A stretch of DNA of 64,000 nucleotides, from contig JANATF010000009.1 of assembly GCA_029449245.1 (NCBI GenBank), positions 1,736,001 to 1,800,000 of the forward strand, written 5' to 3'. This DNA is from Mortierella alpina. Taxonomy: Eukaryota; Mortierellomycota; Mortierellomycetes; Mortierellales; Mortierellaceae. Position 1 is the stretch's first letter. Every line of letters starts with the position of its first letter. This document shows positions 1 to 10,159 of the stretch, one piece after another. The notes below the pieces were generated by a model. The model saw only the letters and a program-made list of their open reading frames with translations, was not told where the DNA came from and did not search any database. A program made the position numbers and the translations under genes.

Positions 1-2
1 CA

Positions 3-164
3 CTCTATGAGATTGATGGAGCTGAGGATACCGTGATGTCATCGTCGTCGTCGTCGACAGCCGGAGGGCATGGATTTGGACATGTCTCGGAAGAAAGCCG
101 AGGCAGTAGCAGCTATTCGGGCCTAAGTCGTCCCACTGGTGCTGCCCCTGCCTATACCCCGTAG
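3..164 (+). CDS. 3' end of an unidentified gene (partial)
   Basis: An open frame enters from the left edge and ends at TAG 162-164. It encodes about 53 residues: an acidic start (YEIDGAED), a run of six serines, then a Ser/Gly-rich tail ending in PAYTP. Codon use is coding-like, but the tail is low-complexity and has no recognisable domain. It is probably the C-terminal tail of a protein lying mostly outside the window. The reading frame from base 3 is the only one of the three forward frames without an early stop. Confidence 0.5.
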   Translation, partial: LYEIDGAEDTVMSSSSSSTAGGHGFGHVSEESRGSSSYSGLSRPTGAAPAYTP

Positions 165-452
165 ACAATATCACCATTCCTGAATGAACAGTTATGCACT
201 TTGTTTTGAAGTCCTTGCGTTTATTGATTTGCCACACGCTGAGTCAGTCGAACAGTTCTCCTGTGTCCCGTACTGAAGCTTCTGTTGCTTATCATTTAGT
301 ACTGCTTGACGTAGTAACCGTATTGCGAGAACATCCAGATCAATGAGGACGCTATTGAGAGAAAGAATCCGCCAATGGCAATTTTTAGTTTTTTTTATCA
401 CAGCTGTTGACCCTTCACCATCAATTGCAAAACCACTCAGCGAATGCGAAGG

Positions 453-1112
453 CTAAAAGACAGCCCTCCAGATAAAAAGGCACGTACTGGCGACAACACA
501 AGGCGCCAGGAAGGGTCCCGAGATCTTGGCGGTGCGGAAGACAAAGAACTCGGACATAAAGTGGATCCACGCGATACCGAACGTGCACAAGGTGATGTTG
601 TACATACTAGGCCAGAAAGGAAGACCAACTTGTGAGCCAAAAGATATTCAAATTTTCCCGTCACTTGTGGAGACAAAGGACAAACAAGTGGACCGATCTC
701 GATAAAAAGGGGTTTCTACTCACGGTGCGAGGTGGAGGTTGTAGGCGCCGTAAAGGCGGACGACGGCGCTGACAAGCGTCCAGATTCCAAAGGTGCGACC
801 CGAGAGGCCAGTGACTGGGGAGGGAGGGGGGATGGTTGAGAGTTGGGGGGAAGAGAACACATATCACACGGGTCAGTTTTGACAGAGATCTATCGCTGAC
901 ATCCAAGTTCTACTGTTGAGGCGACTCATGGGTAATTGTGTAACGTCTTTTTCAATTTTACCCTCGGCAGGCTTGTTGGCGTAGATGCGGCGGGTGGCAG
1001 ATAAGGTGGCGAAGGCCTGGAAGGTGTTCAGGAACGAGGTGACACCAACGACCCAGAGCCACTTGGGCAAGAGTCCAGCGGGGAGGGTCGACCAGCCAAT
1101 GAGAGCGAGCAT
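453..1112 (-). CDS. ERG28: Ergosterol biosynthesis protein 28 (ERG28)
   Basis: Erg28 is a small ER membrane protein that scaffolds the sterol C-4 demethylation enzymes in ergosterol synthesis. Three exons on the minus strand: 1112-962, 814-724 and 606-453, about 131 aa. Family segments are GLLPKWLWVVGVTSFLNTFQ, then RTFGIWTLVSAVVRLYGAYN, then ITLCTFGIAWIHFMSEFFVF followed by RTAK. The first two carry hydrophobic helices. The last acceptor is placed at 607/608 (ending GGCCTAG) because the upstream CACAAG acceptor gives an immediate stop. The product is slightly shorter than yeast Erg28. A perfect acceptor (TTCCCACAG) lies directly before the chosen ATG, so a short extra 5' exon is possible. 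It shares a short divergent upstream region with SSL1. Confidence 0.88.
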
Positions 1113-1384
1113 GCTGTGGGAATATGCAGGGATGGTGCGGTGAGGGTACGGAGGGATGGAGAGAACAAAGGGATGGGGTTGCAGCGAAGAATGTACAATT
1201 GGAATCGCGCGATTCCTCAACGGAAACGGAAACGGAAACGGTTACACTCCACGTGATCTAGAGCACAAAAAAATGAAAATGCCGCTGTTAAAGATCTTGC
1301 TGAATCCTCTCCCTCTGCTTCTCATTGGACTATACCCTCCTCTTTCTGGACGCAGCAGCCTAGAAGGGATACTCAAGAGAAGCC

Positions 1385-2979
1385 ATGGCGACCAATGGAC
1401 GTAGACAGATTGATGAGGACGACGAGGACATTATCGATGTGGACGACTCGTCGCTCCAGACCAATCAGGCCAATTACGCATGGGAGGAGGAATACAAGCG
1501 TAGTTGGGATGTCCTTCAGGAAGACGAGCACGGAAGTCTGGCAGGTGTGGTCAACAGTCTACAGCAGGCAGCTAAACGCAAACGGTATGCACACCGCCAA
1601 TAGCTGTGAACAAAGCTCTTCTCGCGCGGGAGTCAGTGCGGGTAATATCACGCAATGGTGGCGCAAAGCATCTAAACTGTTTTTCTCGTTCACTGCTGAT
1701 ACTAGCCTGCTGAGAGATACAGACCCCATTCAGAGGGGAATCATTCGACATCTCTTTATCATTATCGACCTTTCGAACACCATGCGAGAAAAGGACCTTC
1801 GACCGTCGCGGCTTTCGCTCACGTTCACTTACCTGGAAGCCTTCATCGCCGAGTTTTTCGACCAAAATCCAATCTCTCAGATCGGACTCATTGGAACAAA
1901 GGACGGCCTTGCAGAAAAGTTGACGGAGCTGAGCGGCAATCCAACGGATCATATCAGAGGCCTCAAACTGAAAAAGTCTCAGGAAACGGGGGGTGAACCC
2001 TCGTTACAAAATGCATTGGAGTTGGCGCGCAGCTCGTTGATCCATGTCCCGGCCCACGGATCACGGGAGATCCTAGTCATCATGGGATCACTTACGACAA
2101 CCGACCCGGGTAATATTCATGACACGATATCTCAGCTCGGGAAGGACAGCATCCGGGCATCTGTCATTGGCCTCGCCGCTGAAGTACAGGTGCTAAAGTT
2201 TTTATCGATACAAACGAAAGGTAAGGCGAGGCATCCGAATGATGATGTAGTCAGTCCTTTGATAAACTCCACCGACAGGATCTAACAACCATCCTCATAC
2301 CGTATGACAGGAACTTTTGGAGTCGCGATGAATGAAGGACACTACCGAGATTTACTCTTTGAAATGATACCACCGACGGCCGTCACTACAACGAAAGCAT
2401 CTTCAAATCTGGTCCAAATGGGCTTTCCAGCAAGATCAAATGAGAGTGCAGCGACGCTGTGTGCCTGTCATGGAAGACTTACGTTGGGCGGCTATATATG
2501 TCCCAGGTGTGGGTCCAAACTTTGCGATATCCCAACAGAGTGTGACATTTGCGCACTCACCCTGGTTTCTAGCCCGCTCCTGGCAAGAAGTTATCATCAC
2601 CTCTTCCCCGTTGAGAACTATATTGAAGTACCATGGAAGGAGTAAGTGCAGAGGAGGCTTAATGGGGTGGCACTACGGGGTTTTATCTTTGATATCCAAT
2701 GGTTATTAACCTGCGATCCTTCAAACTAGTGCTGCTGCAACCTCCGCATGCTTCTCTTGTCAGAAAATGTTTCTCAGTCCGCACAAAATCAGCCTACAAC
2801 TACAGGCGACTACAGATGCGGGGCGTTATCAGTGCAAGTTATGTGAAAAGACATTCTGTGCAGACTGCGATCTTTTTATTCACGACGTCTTGCACAATTG
2901 TCCAGGATGTCTGAGCCAACCAAGACGCAGGAATGGGCGCTCCAGCCTAATGGCGGCATCGTCCCTATCCGCCTCATGA
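1385..2979 (+). CDS. SSL1: TFIIH core subunit SSL1 / GTF2H2 (p44)
   Basis: SSL1/p44 is a subunit of core TFIIH, acting in RNA polymerase II transcription initiation and nucleotide excision repair, where it supports the XPD/Rad3 helicase. Exons 1385-1584, 1706-2220, 2311-2641 and 2730-2979 join in frame to 431 aa. An acidic N-terminus precedes a von Willebrand A domain: RGIIRHLFIIIDLSNTMREK, then FFDQNPISQIGLIGTKDG. A central zinc-binding segment (CACHGRLTLGGYICPRCGSK) follows. The C-terminal TFIIH C1-like zinc finger has CFSCQK, YQCKLCEKTFCADCDLFIH and CPGC. Length and domain order fit the family. All four exons have canonical splice sites, and phase is preserved at each junction. Confidence 0.95.
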
Positions 2980-3045
2980 TCCCGATTAGACTAGGGACAC
3001 TTGTAATGTACATAAAATGCGCAAAAAAAAATGGTCTATGGGCAA

Positions 3046-4715
3046 TTAAAGTGTGCTCTTTGGGCGCTCACGCTCACGCACAAGGATATTTTGGCCGCAA
3101 ACAAAGAGCATGTCCTTGCGAAGGGTATTCATTCCTGCGCCGGTGTATGAGCTAACCATTAGCAATCGGTCTGCGATCGCATTGCGGTATGATTTTTTCA
3201 GCTCCTATGGTGATCAACAGGAACAGGATGTCAGCGGCATGAGCGGTCTTGCAAATGAAGAGTAATATCACCAGTGAACTACATACCTCTTGGACGAGCA
3301 TATACGTGCGAGCGAGATCTGGGGGTGCTACGAGATCGCACTTTGTAAGGACCACTTGAAACTTTTTCGATTTGCTATAGATTCGCAGAACAGTTGTTAA
3401 AAACATTGCTTCTGTGTAACGCACGTAGGTATCAACCGTTAATCTTGCGTCTCTCACCTGTTGAGCATGGACAAGAACTCCTTGTCGGCAACCTTGAGTC
3501 CATGGCGGGCATCAATCATGACATAGATCCGCTTCAGGCTCCTTCTTGAGCTCAAATACTCTTCAATCTATTCCAACAGAGTGCAGTAGGTCAGTTGCCT
3601 CAACACAAAACCTAACAAGACGAGGTAACAACCAGCGGCCGTATATTCATCACAAGCCATACCAATTCTGTCCATGCCGCCTTGTCCTCCGGTTTTGCGA
3701 ATGCAAATCCATATCCAGGCATATCCACCACCACAAATTTTTCGCCGCACCGATAAAAGTTGAGCTGACGGGTTAATCCCGGCTTGGAGCTCACGCGCGC
3801 CGTGTTCGGGGACTCTGTCAAGGTGTTCAGCATCGTTGATTTCCCGACGTTGGACCTTCCGACAATTGCAATCTCCTGCAAGACCGAATCCTTGATCTCC
3901 AATTCCTTTTTCCTTTGCTGATCCCGCAGCTTCTGAATCTCCTCGGGGCTCATTTGCAATCTTGCAGTGGTGTCTATTGATACGCCCTCGTCGGCCTTGC
4001 CCTCGGCCTCTTGCAACAACTTTTTGATCCCTTCCAGGTCCTCAAACAGATCTGGGCGGACCATCCTCAGCAACGCGTCCTCTTTGGGAACGCTCGTCAT
4101 GGAGCTCGCACCAGCGACAAAACGCATTCCTGGGAACTTGACCTGCTCCTTTTCGATGACTTTGGACGTCCTCTGCTCGAACCAGACCTGTTTCGGAGGC
4201 AGTCTTTTATCCTTCTGAAGCTGTTTCCATTCCTCTGGTGGTAACTTTTTGTCCCAAGGTCGGATCGTTTTGTTCCCGGAGGAGGCCTTGTCAAATGACC
4301 AAGTCTCAGCTTTAGAGCCTAGACCTTGGATACGGATCTCATGCATCAGGTGAGAGGAGGGTGTGATCGCTTTGAAAGCCTGGCGTTTTGAGATGGCTGG
4401 CGCTTGGGATGCTCCTGCTGTCGTCGCTGGTGACGATGATGTTGATGATGAGGCTGTGGGTTTTGCAGACGATCGGGATGCTGGCGGAGGAGTTACTTGG
4501 GGTGTCAGCGAGTTTGGCACTGTACCAGAGACGGGTAGCCTGTCTTTTTTGGTCAGTTGCTTGTGAAAGTATGGGAGGTTCGCGCGATCTGGGCTGGATA
4601 ATGAGAACTGGCGCAAGGAGGACTTGCGAAAGGGGCAGCAGCAGGCGACAGGCTTCCTGATCAGGTGGATCAGATCTGCATGTTTCTGCCCTGACCTGAG
4701 ACTGGTTGCAAGCAT
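3046..4715 (-). CDS. Mitochondrial EngB/YihA-type GTPase (GTPBP8-like)
   Basis: This is a TrmE-Era-EngA-EngB-Septin (TRAFAC) class GTPase of the EngB family, which in bacteria and mitochondria acts in large-subunit ribosome assembly. Exons 4715-3663, 3567-3458, 3374-3287 and 3204-3046 give 469 aa. Motifs: G1 GRSNVGKS, G2-region threonine in KPGLTRQLNF, G3 DMPGYG, G4 LTKCD, and G5-like VSSYTGAG near the C-terminus. The N-terminal ~220 residues are basic and Ser/Pro-rich, starting MLATSLRSGQKHADLIHLIR, consistent with a mitochondrial targeting sequence plus a fungal extension. This extension makes it much longer than bacterial EngB (~200 aa). The start is the first ATG of the long first exon; an ATG slightly upstream is in another frame. 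Confidence 0.92.
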
Positions 4716-4979
4716 GAATGGAAGGCGGCAAAGGCGACGGTGGTGAATGTGTCTTGCTGGCTTGATGCTTCCTGACGATCGAATGAATCCTGTGGCGACG
4801 TTGTCAACTCAAATGCACACAGAGTCTGCGACCGGTTGAAGTGAAAAAGGGTGCCTTGCAGATCGGTGGCTTTGCCAGCTGTTATGCCGCCTTCCTCAAG
4901 TGAAGCTCAAGACTTCGCTCCATCACTCGCTTTTTGCACTGCTCACCCCAGGACACACGGACACACGGACACATTCGCG

Positions 4980-7669
4980 ATGCCAGCAGAGAAGGACCAC
5001 AGCAAGGCTGAAGAGGGCCAGGACCAGGGACAGGAACAGGAGAACAACAGCTCGACTGTTCTCGGCAAGCGCACCCATGAGACAGAGCTAGAGCCAGAGC
5101 CAGCCAGCATTGGAAACGAATCAGGTACGGCGATCACCTTGGCTGCATCTCTGGTCAATCCCCTGGGTTGTCACGACTTGCTCGCTTCCATAACACAACG
5201 TGTCTGGAACTAACGACAGGACTCGCCTTGCCTTCGTGTTTGGGCCGCTTTGTTAATGAGCAGATTCAGACGACGACATCGGGCCTATGCCTGCCTCGGC
5301 CGCCGAGGAAGTTGCAACAAAGAAGCGCAAAAAACGTAGAGTTACAGTCATCGTGAAAAGCAGGAGTCTACATGATGTCGCTGTTATAGAACTCTCGCTA
5401 ATATCGGTGCCTTATACTCTTAGCTTTGCCTCATGAGAACCTTTACGTCTCTCGACTACCCTCGGCAGAGATGTACGAGAAGAGTTATATGCACAGAGAT
5501 GCTGTCAACTTTATTGCCGTTACAAGGTACCCCACCATCACCATAGCGACCTTATTCAAATAGCATTGATGACTAAGGAATGGGCGTCATAGTCTATCTT
5601 TCTCACTCCTATTACTCTCTTTGCCGCTGCGACCGCTTTGGAAATAATCAAGGACCGACTTCATCATCACAACGTCTGTCGATGGCTTTCTCAAATTTTG
5701 GAAAAAGACAGATCAAGGCATCGAGTTTGTCAAGCAATATCGGTCCCATTTGGGTAAGAGACATCTCTTATTGCCTGCTATGCTGGACATGATCAACATA
5801 TTGAATGGACTCTAATCACTCGCATCCTGTAGGTCCGATTGCTGGCGTCAGTGTGTCTGACGACGGGTTGCTCCTGGCCACCATTGCTATGGACAAGTCC
5901 CTCAAGGTCTATGATGTTATCAACTTTGGTACGCAAAATCGGAACTCATGACGGGATCGACGTTCGCTTGCATAGAACAGGAGGTACTGGGCATGGGATT
6001 GACCACGTTCTCCTTCATCATATAGACATGATCAATATGATCAAGCTGGATTTTGTGCCTCAGACAGTCTGCTGGATCCACCGGCGAGGCGAGGCCCAAG
6101 TCAAGGTTGCAGTCTCGGACTCTGACTCTTCGAACATTCACGTCTTTGACGGCCGCGGCGAAGGACAGGCGCTCTTCTCGATCACCAACCTCCATAATGG
6201 ACCTGTCACCACAATGGCCTTTAACGACAGATATAACTGCGTCATTTCAGCGGACGACGCCGGTGCACTCGAATATTGGACCCCAGACGAGAACCATGAA
6301 CTGCCAAAAACGGTCGCATTCGAATACAAGAGCGAGACCGATCTATACGAGTTCAAGAAGTGCCGCTCAACGGCAACGTCGCTCACGTTCTCGCAAGACT
6401 TTGAAAAATTTGTGACCATGAGCACAAAAGACAGACAGGTCAGGGTGTGGAAGACAAGGACTGGCAAGATGATCCGGAAATACGACGAGAGCTTGGATGT
6501 TATCAACGAGATGCAGCAGGTAGCACGACTTTTTCAAATTATGTATCGTTCGTAGAGTGCCTCTCTTTCCTGTATATGCTAAGCACTATCCCACCTGCTC
6601 CTACTTCATAGATTGGACAAAAGATGTACAAGCTGGACGACATGGAGTTTGGACGTCGATTGGCAGGAGAGCGCATGCTGACAAAGTCGACTCAACAGAC
6701 CACGATGAATGCAGTCTTCGACGAGAGCGGGCACTTTTTGATCTACCCCACCATTTTTGGCATCAAAGTCGTCAACACACACACCAATAAGGTCGTCCGT
6801 TTAATTGGAAAATCAGAGCCACAGCGATTCATGAACGTTGCCTTATACCAAGGAGCACCCAAAAAGAAGAGCAATATGACAATGGTTAGTGACAGGAACT
6901 CTTTTGGTGTTCTACTCGATGTAATCTTACACCATAATTGTGCAAGTGGTACTCACATTCTACGTTTCGAAATAATACTACCTAGGCTATGGTGGCATCG
7001 GACAATGCTGTCATTAAAGAATCAGAGATGCGGGACCCAACCCTGTTCTGCACCGCCCATACACGCAACCGATTCTACATGTTTACAGAGCGCGAACCCG
7101 ACACTGGACCCTCTCACAAGTCGGACCGTGATGTATTTAACGAGAAACCATCGCGTGAGGAACAGACAATTGCGACGGCACAGCACACCAAAACCAAGCT
7201 TGGAACAACGGCCATTCTTCGTACCACCATGGGCGACATTCAGCTCAAGCTGTTCCCAGAGTTGGTCCCCAAGACCGTGGAGAATTTTGTCACGCACTCT
7301 AGGAATGGATACTATGACAACGTTATCTTTCACAGAATCATCAAGGCCTTCATGCTGCAGACTGGAGATCCTTTGGGCGATGGTACAGGAGGAACATCGA
7401 TCTGGGGCAAGGAGTTTGAGGACGAGTTCCATCATGATCTGAGGCACGATCGGCCATACACCGTCTCAATGGCGAATGCTGGACCGGGCACCAATGGATC
7501 GCAGTTCTTTATTACGACGGTGCCGACGCCGTGGTTGGACAACAAGCACACAGTCTTCGGACGCGCAGTGACAGGCATGGATGTGATTCATAACATTGAG
7601 AACTTGAAGACGGACAAAACGGACAAGCCGTTTGAGGAGGTCAAGATCTTGAACATTGAAATCCGTTAA
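4980..7669 (+). CDS. WD40-cyclophilin peptidyl-prolyl isomerase (PPWD1-like)
   Basis: PPWD1 proteins are nuclear, spliceosome-associated cyclophilins with N-terminal WD40 repeats. Exons: 4980-5124, 5264-5335, 5424-5526, 5653-5753, 5833-5928, 6026-6519, 6612-6884 and 6986-7669, giving 655 aa, close to the human length. A Lys/Arg-rich acidic leader precedes WD repeats ([38 protein letters not shown]). The last ~160 residues are a complete cyclophilin domain: FHRIIKAFM with the catalytic Arg, [35 protein letters not shown] and [11 protein letters not shown], so isomerase activity is expected. The exon 2 donor (GTAGAG at 5336) is the least certain junction. It is chosen because it keeps phase into LPHENLYV. 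Confidence 0.93.
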
Positions 7670-7819
7670 ACGGCGCTCTCTGCAGTATTCTTCTATACTA
7701 AAAAAACCCCCCCATCAAGAGTGACTGACTATACAAGACGCAAAAACTGGTGTGCATGAATGTTCGCCATGGGACGAATGCTTTCATATTTTATTCCGTT
7801 TTCCCTTTTTTTTATCATC

Positions 7820-10159
7820 TTATGCTAGCACCTTCTTAATCTTTTTCCAGATCGACTTGCGCTTCTCCAACTTTTCTGTTTTCTTGTCTGTCGTCGATGC
7901 CCCTGTTACTGTGGCGGTTTTCTTTGTAGTCTCTGAAGCTTCCGTCAGAGTCGTGGGCAGGGTAGCAAGCGTCGCCGCGGATAGATCAGCGGTCGGCTTA
8001 GCATCGCCAATGATAACCATAGCACTGTTGGATGGCATGAGGACGGGCTTGCTCTGCAACACCACCTCCCCATAATCGCCATCGCCATCATGATCGTCCC
8101 CATGGACGCTCCCCTTGCCGGTGTTCACAGTAGCAGGCTTGCTGGAAACCAAGGTTGACGAAGCTGTGCTGGTGGTTTGGCCGTGAGTCAACGATGGAAC
8201 AATGTCCACAGATTCGTCCATGGCGGGGCTGGCGTCACCTACAATGTCTGCACCTCCATCAGGCGAAACTACCACCACCACCACCGCGGGCAATTGCTCG
8301 ACAAGGATGCTCTCGCCGCTTTGCACAGGCTTGATCCCAGTCGTGAGCGAGTGCAGGCTGTTGGAATCCACCTCGGGTCCGTCCGTGAAGGTGATGGTCT
8401 CCTCCACAACTGTGGTATCGACGCCGTCCTCGCCATGGGTCACCTTGATAGTCTCGGTCTCACTCATGGTAATGATGGGCGCCGATGATGATGGTGATGA
8501 TGATGATGGAACTTTCTGTTCGAGTGCAGGCTCGATATCGTCAACGGTCTCGATCACCTCGATGACGGACTCGTGCAATTGACCCGAGATCGTGTCCTCG
8601 ACGTTTGTGGTGATAGTTTCCTCCAGTACAGTGCCGTCCGCTGCTTCAATGACCGTGTCCTCGGTCGTTTCGACCACTGTCTCAATAAGAGTCCCCTCAA
8701 CAGTGTCAGAGATCTGATCCCTCAAGACCTCACCCTTGTGGACGTCTTGCGGGGTCGAGATATCTCTAGCATGGACAACGATCGACGTCTGTGCGTCATC
8801 CTCCTCTTCTTCCTCCTTGATAGTGTCAACTGTGGCAACGGCGCCAGGGTGACTGGCAGAAACCGCCTCGACAAAGTGCTCTGGCAGCGCAGCAGGATCG
8901 TTGACCTGGAAAAACGGTGTTCCCCACATACCATCGCCAAGTGCCCGAATGATCTTGTCGTCCTCGTCCTCCTGTTGCTGTTCCTCCTTCTTTTCGGGAG
9001 CAACCTGCTTTTCTTGCGATACCTTGGGTACAGCCTCGATCGTCTTGACCTCGGTACTAGGAATCGCTGCCCCTGTCTCCTGAGGGTGTTCGTCCGCAAC
9101 GACCTCGTTGGGGACAACTGGTACTTCAACCTCCTCCGAGGCTAAAACACAGCTCTCGGAGTTGTTGGTAAAGTGCTCAGGAAGGTCGGCAGGATCATTG
9201 ACGGCAAAGAAGGGAGTGCCCCACATACCGCCGCCAAGAGCCCGAATGACCTTGTCGTCCTCATCCTCGTCTTCTTCCTGCTCCTCCTTCTTTTTCTCCG
9301 GAGCAATCTGGTTTTCTTGCGTTAGCTGGAGCATAACCTCGATAACCTCGGCCACAACATTAGGGGTCGCTATCTCAGCGTCCTGACGATGTTTGTCCAA
9401 AGTGACCTCCTCTTCATTGGAGACATCTGCTACCACAACATCCTCAATGACTGAAAGACAACTCTCTGAGTTGTCCGTAAAGTGCTCAGGAAGATCTGCG
9501 GGGTCGTTGACGGCAAAGAAGGGCGTGCCCCACATGCCTCCTCCGAGCTGTCGAATAGTGGCATCGTCCTCTTCCTCCTGCTTCAATCGGGCGATCCGTT
9601 CCTCCTCCGATTCTCCTGTCTCGGCCGGCGACGGTGCTGCTGCTGCTGCTGCTGCTGTTGCTGCTGCTGTTGCTGTTGCTGCTGCTGCTGCTGCTGTTGC
9701 TGCTGCTGTTGCTGTTGCTGGTGTGTGAACCCGGTTCTCATTTGAGCACGCGTTCTCTGACGTGGTATCAGCAACAGCAATCGTGCGAGGTGCATAATCC
9801 AGGTACAAGACGTTATTAAGGTTCCCAGCATAATCCCGTTCGATCGCCTGATCCGGATCTGTGACCCATTGGTTATCGTCGAGAACAAATTTGAACAAGA
9901 TCTTGCTCCTGCCTGTGTCCTGCTGCTGCTGGCTCTTGTCTTGATCTTGAATCTTTTCGAGATGGATGGAAACCTCGCCTTCGAAACGGGTGCCGTCCTG
10001 GTTGCGGACCAGAGGCTCGGTGCGCTGCCAGGCGTTGAAGGTGCCTGTGATCTGGACTTTAGCAGGCGTGGAGGCGTTGAACGAGGTTGGGAATGAGAAC
10101 TTGACAGGGACGGTGTTCGAACCAGAAAGCGTGGATGAGGAGTGGGCGTGAGAGGTCAT
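7820..10159 (-). CDS. CBM48/AMPK-type E-set domain protein with three internal repeats (Mdg1/Crp1-like)
   Basis: Single exon, 779 aa from the first ATG (10159). Residues ~15-125 form a glycogen-binding-like E-set (CBM48) domain: VPVKFSFPTSFNASTPAKVQ, TGTFNAWQRTEPL, ILFKFVLDDNQWVTDPDQ and GNLNNVLYLDY. This resembles AMPK-beta and the yeast Mdg1/Crp1 proteins. A poly-Ala run (coded by imperfect CAG/CAA-type repeats) follows, then three near-identical ~40-residue repeats with core GGGMWGTPFFAVNDPADLPE separated by acidic linkers, then a Thr/Val-rich acidic region. The C-terminus is a short basic helix, KRKSIWKKIKKVLA, suggestive of membrane or lipid contact. The open frame continues upstream to 10723 without ATG, so that part is taken as untranslated. 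Function is inferred only from the domain. Confidence 0.85.
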   Translation of the reverse strand: MTSHAHSSSTLSGSNTVPVKFSFPTSFNASTPAKVQITGTFNAWQRTEPLVRNQDGTRFEGEVSIHLEKIQDQDKSQQQQDTGRSKILFKFVLDDNQWVTDPDQAIERDYAGNLNNVLYLDYAPRTIAVADTTSENACSNENRVHTPATATAAATAAAAAATATAAATAAAAAAAPSPAETGESEEERIARLKQEEEDDATIRQLGGGMWGTPFFAVNDPADLPEHFTDNSESCLSVIEDVVVADVSNEEEVTLDKHRQDAEIATPNVVAEVIEVMLQLTQENQIAPEKKKEEQEEDEDEDDKVIRALGGGMWGTPFFAVNDPADLPEHFTNNSESCVLASEEVEVPVVPNEVVADEHPQETGAAIPSTEVKTIEAVPKVSQEKQVAPEKKEEQQQEDEDDKIIRALGDGMWGTPFFQVNDPAALPEHFVEAVSASHPGAVATVDTIKEEEEEDDAQTSIVVHARDISTPQDVHKGEVLRDQISDTVEGTLIETVVETTEDTVIEAADGTVLEETITTNVEDTISGQLHESVIEVIETVDDIEPALEQKVPSSSSPSSSAPIITMSETETIKVTHGEDGVDTTVVEETITFTDGPEVDSNSLHSLTTGIKPVQSGESILVEQLPAVVVVVVSPDGGADIVGDASPAMDESVDIVPSLTHGQTTSTASSTLVSSKPATVNTGKGSVHGDDHDGDGDYGEVVLQSKPVLMPSNSAMVIIGDAKPTADLSAATLATLPTTLTEASETTKKTATVTGASTTDKKTEKLEKRKSIWKKIKKVLA
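9630..9725. repeat. Imperfect trinucleotide (GCT/GTT) microsatellite coding poly-Ala
   Basis: A ~90-base run of GCTGCTGTT-type triplets lies inside the CBM48 gene. In the gene's frame it reads as an alanine-rich tract with occasional threonine. The other frames read poly-Gln or poly-Leu/Cys, which explains spurious ORFs there. Length is probably polymorphic between isolates. Confidence 0.85.

Noticed and set aside
9482-9819. Poly-Cys, poly-Leu and poly-Gln frames
   Set aside because: Other frames of the GCT/GTT microsatellite inside the CBM48 gene.
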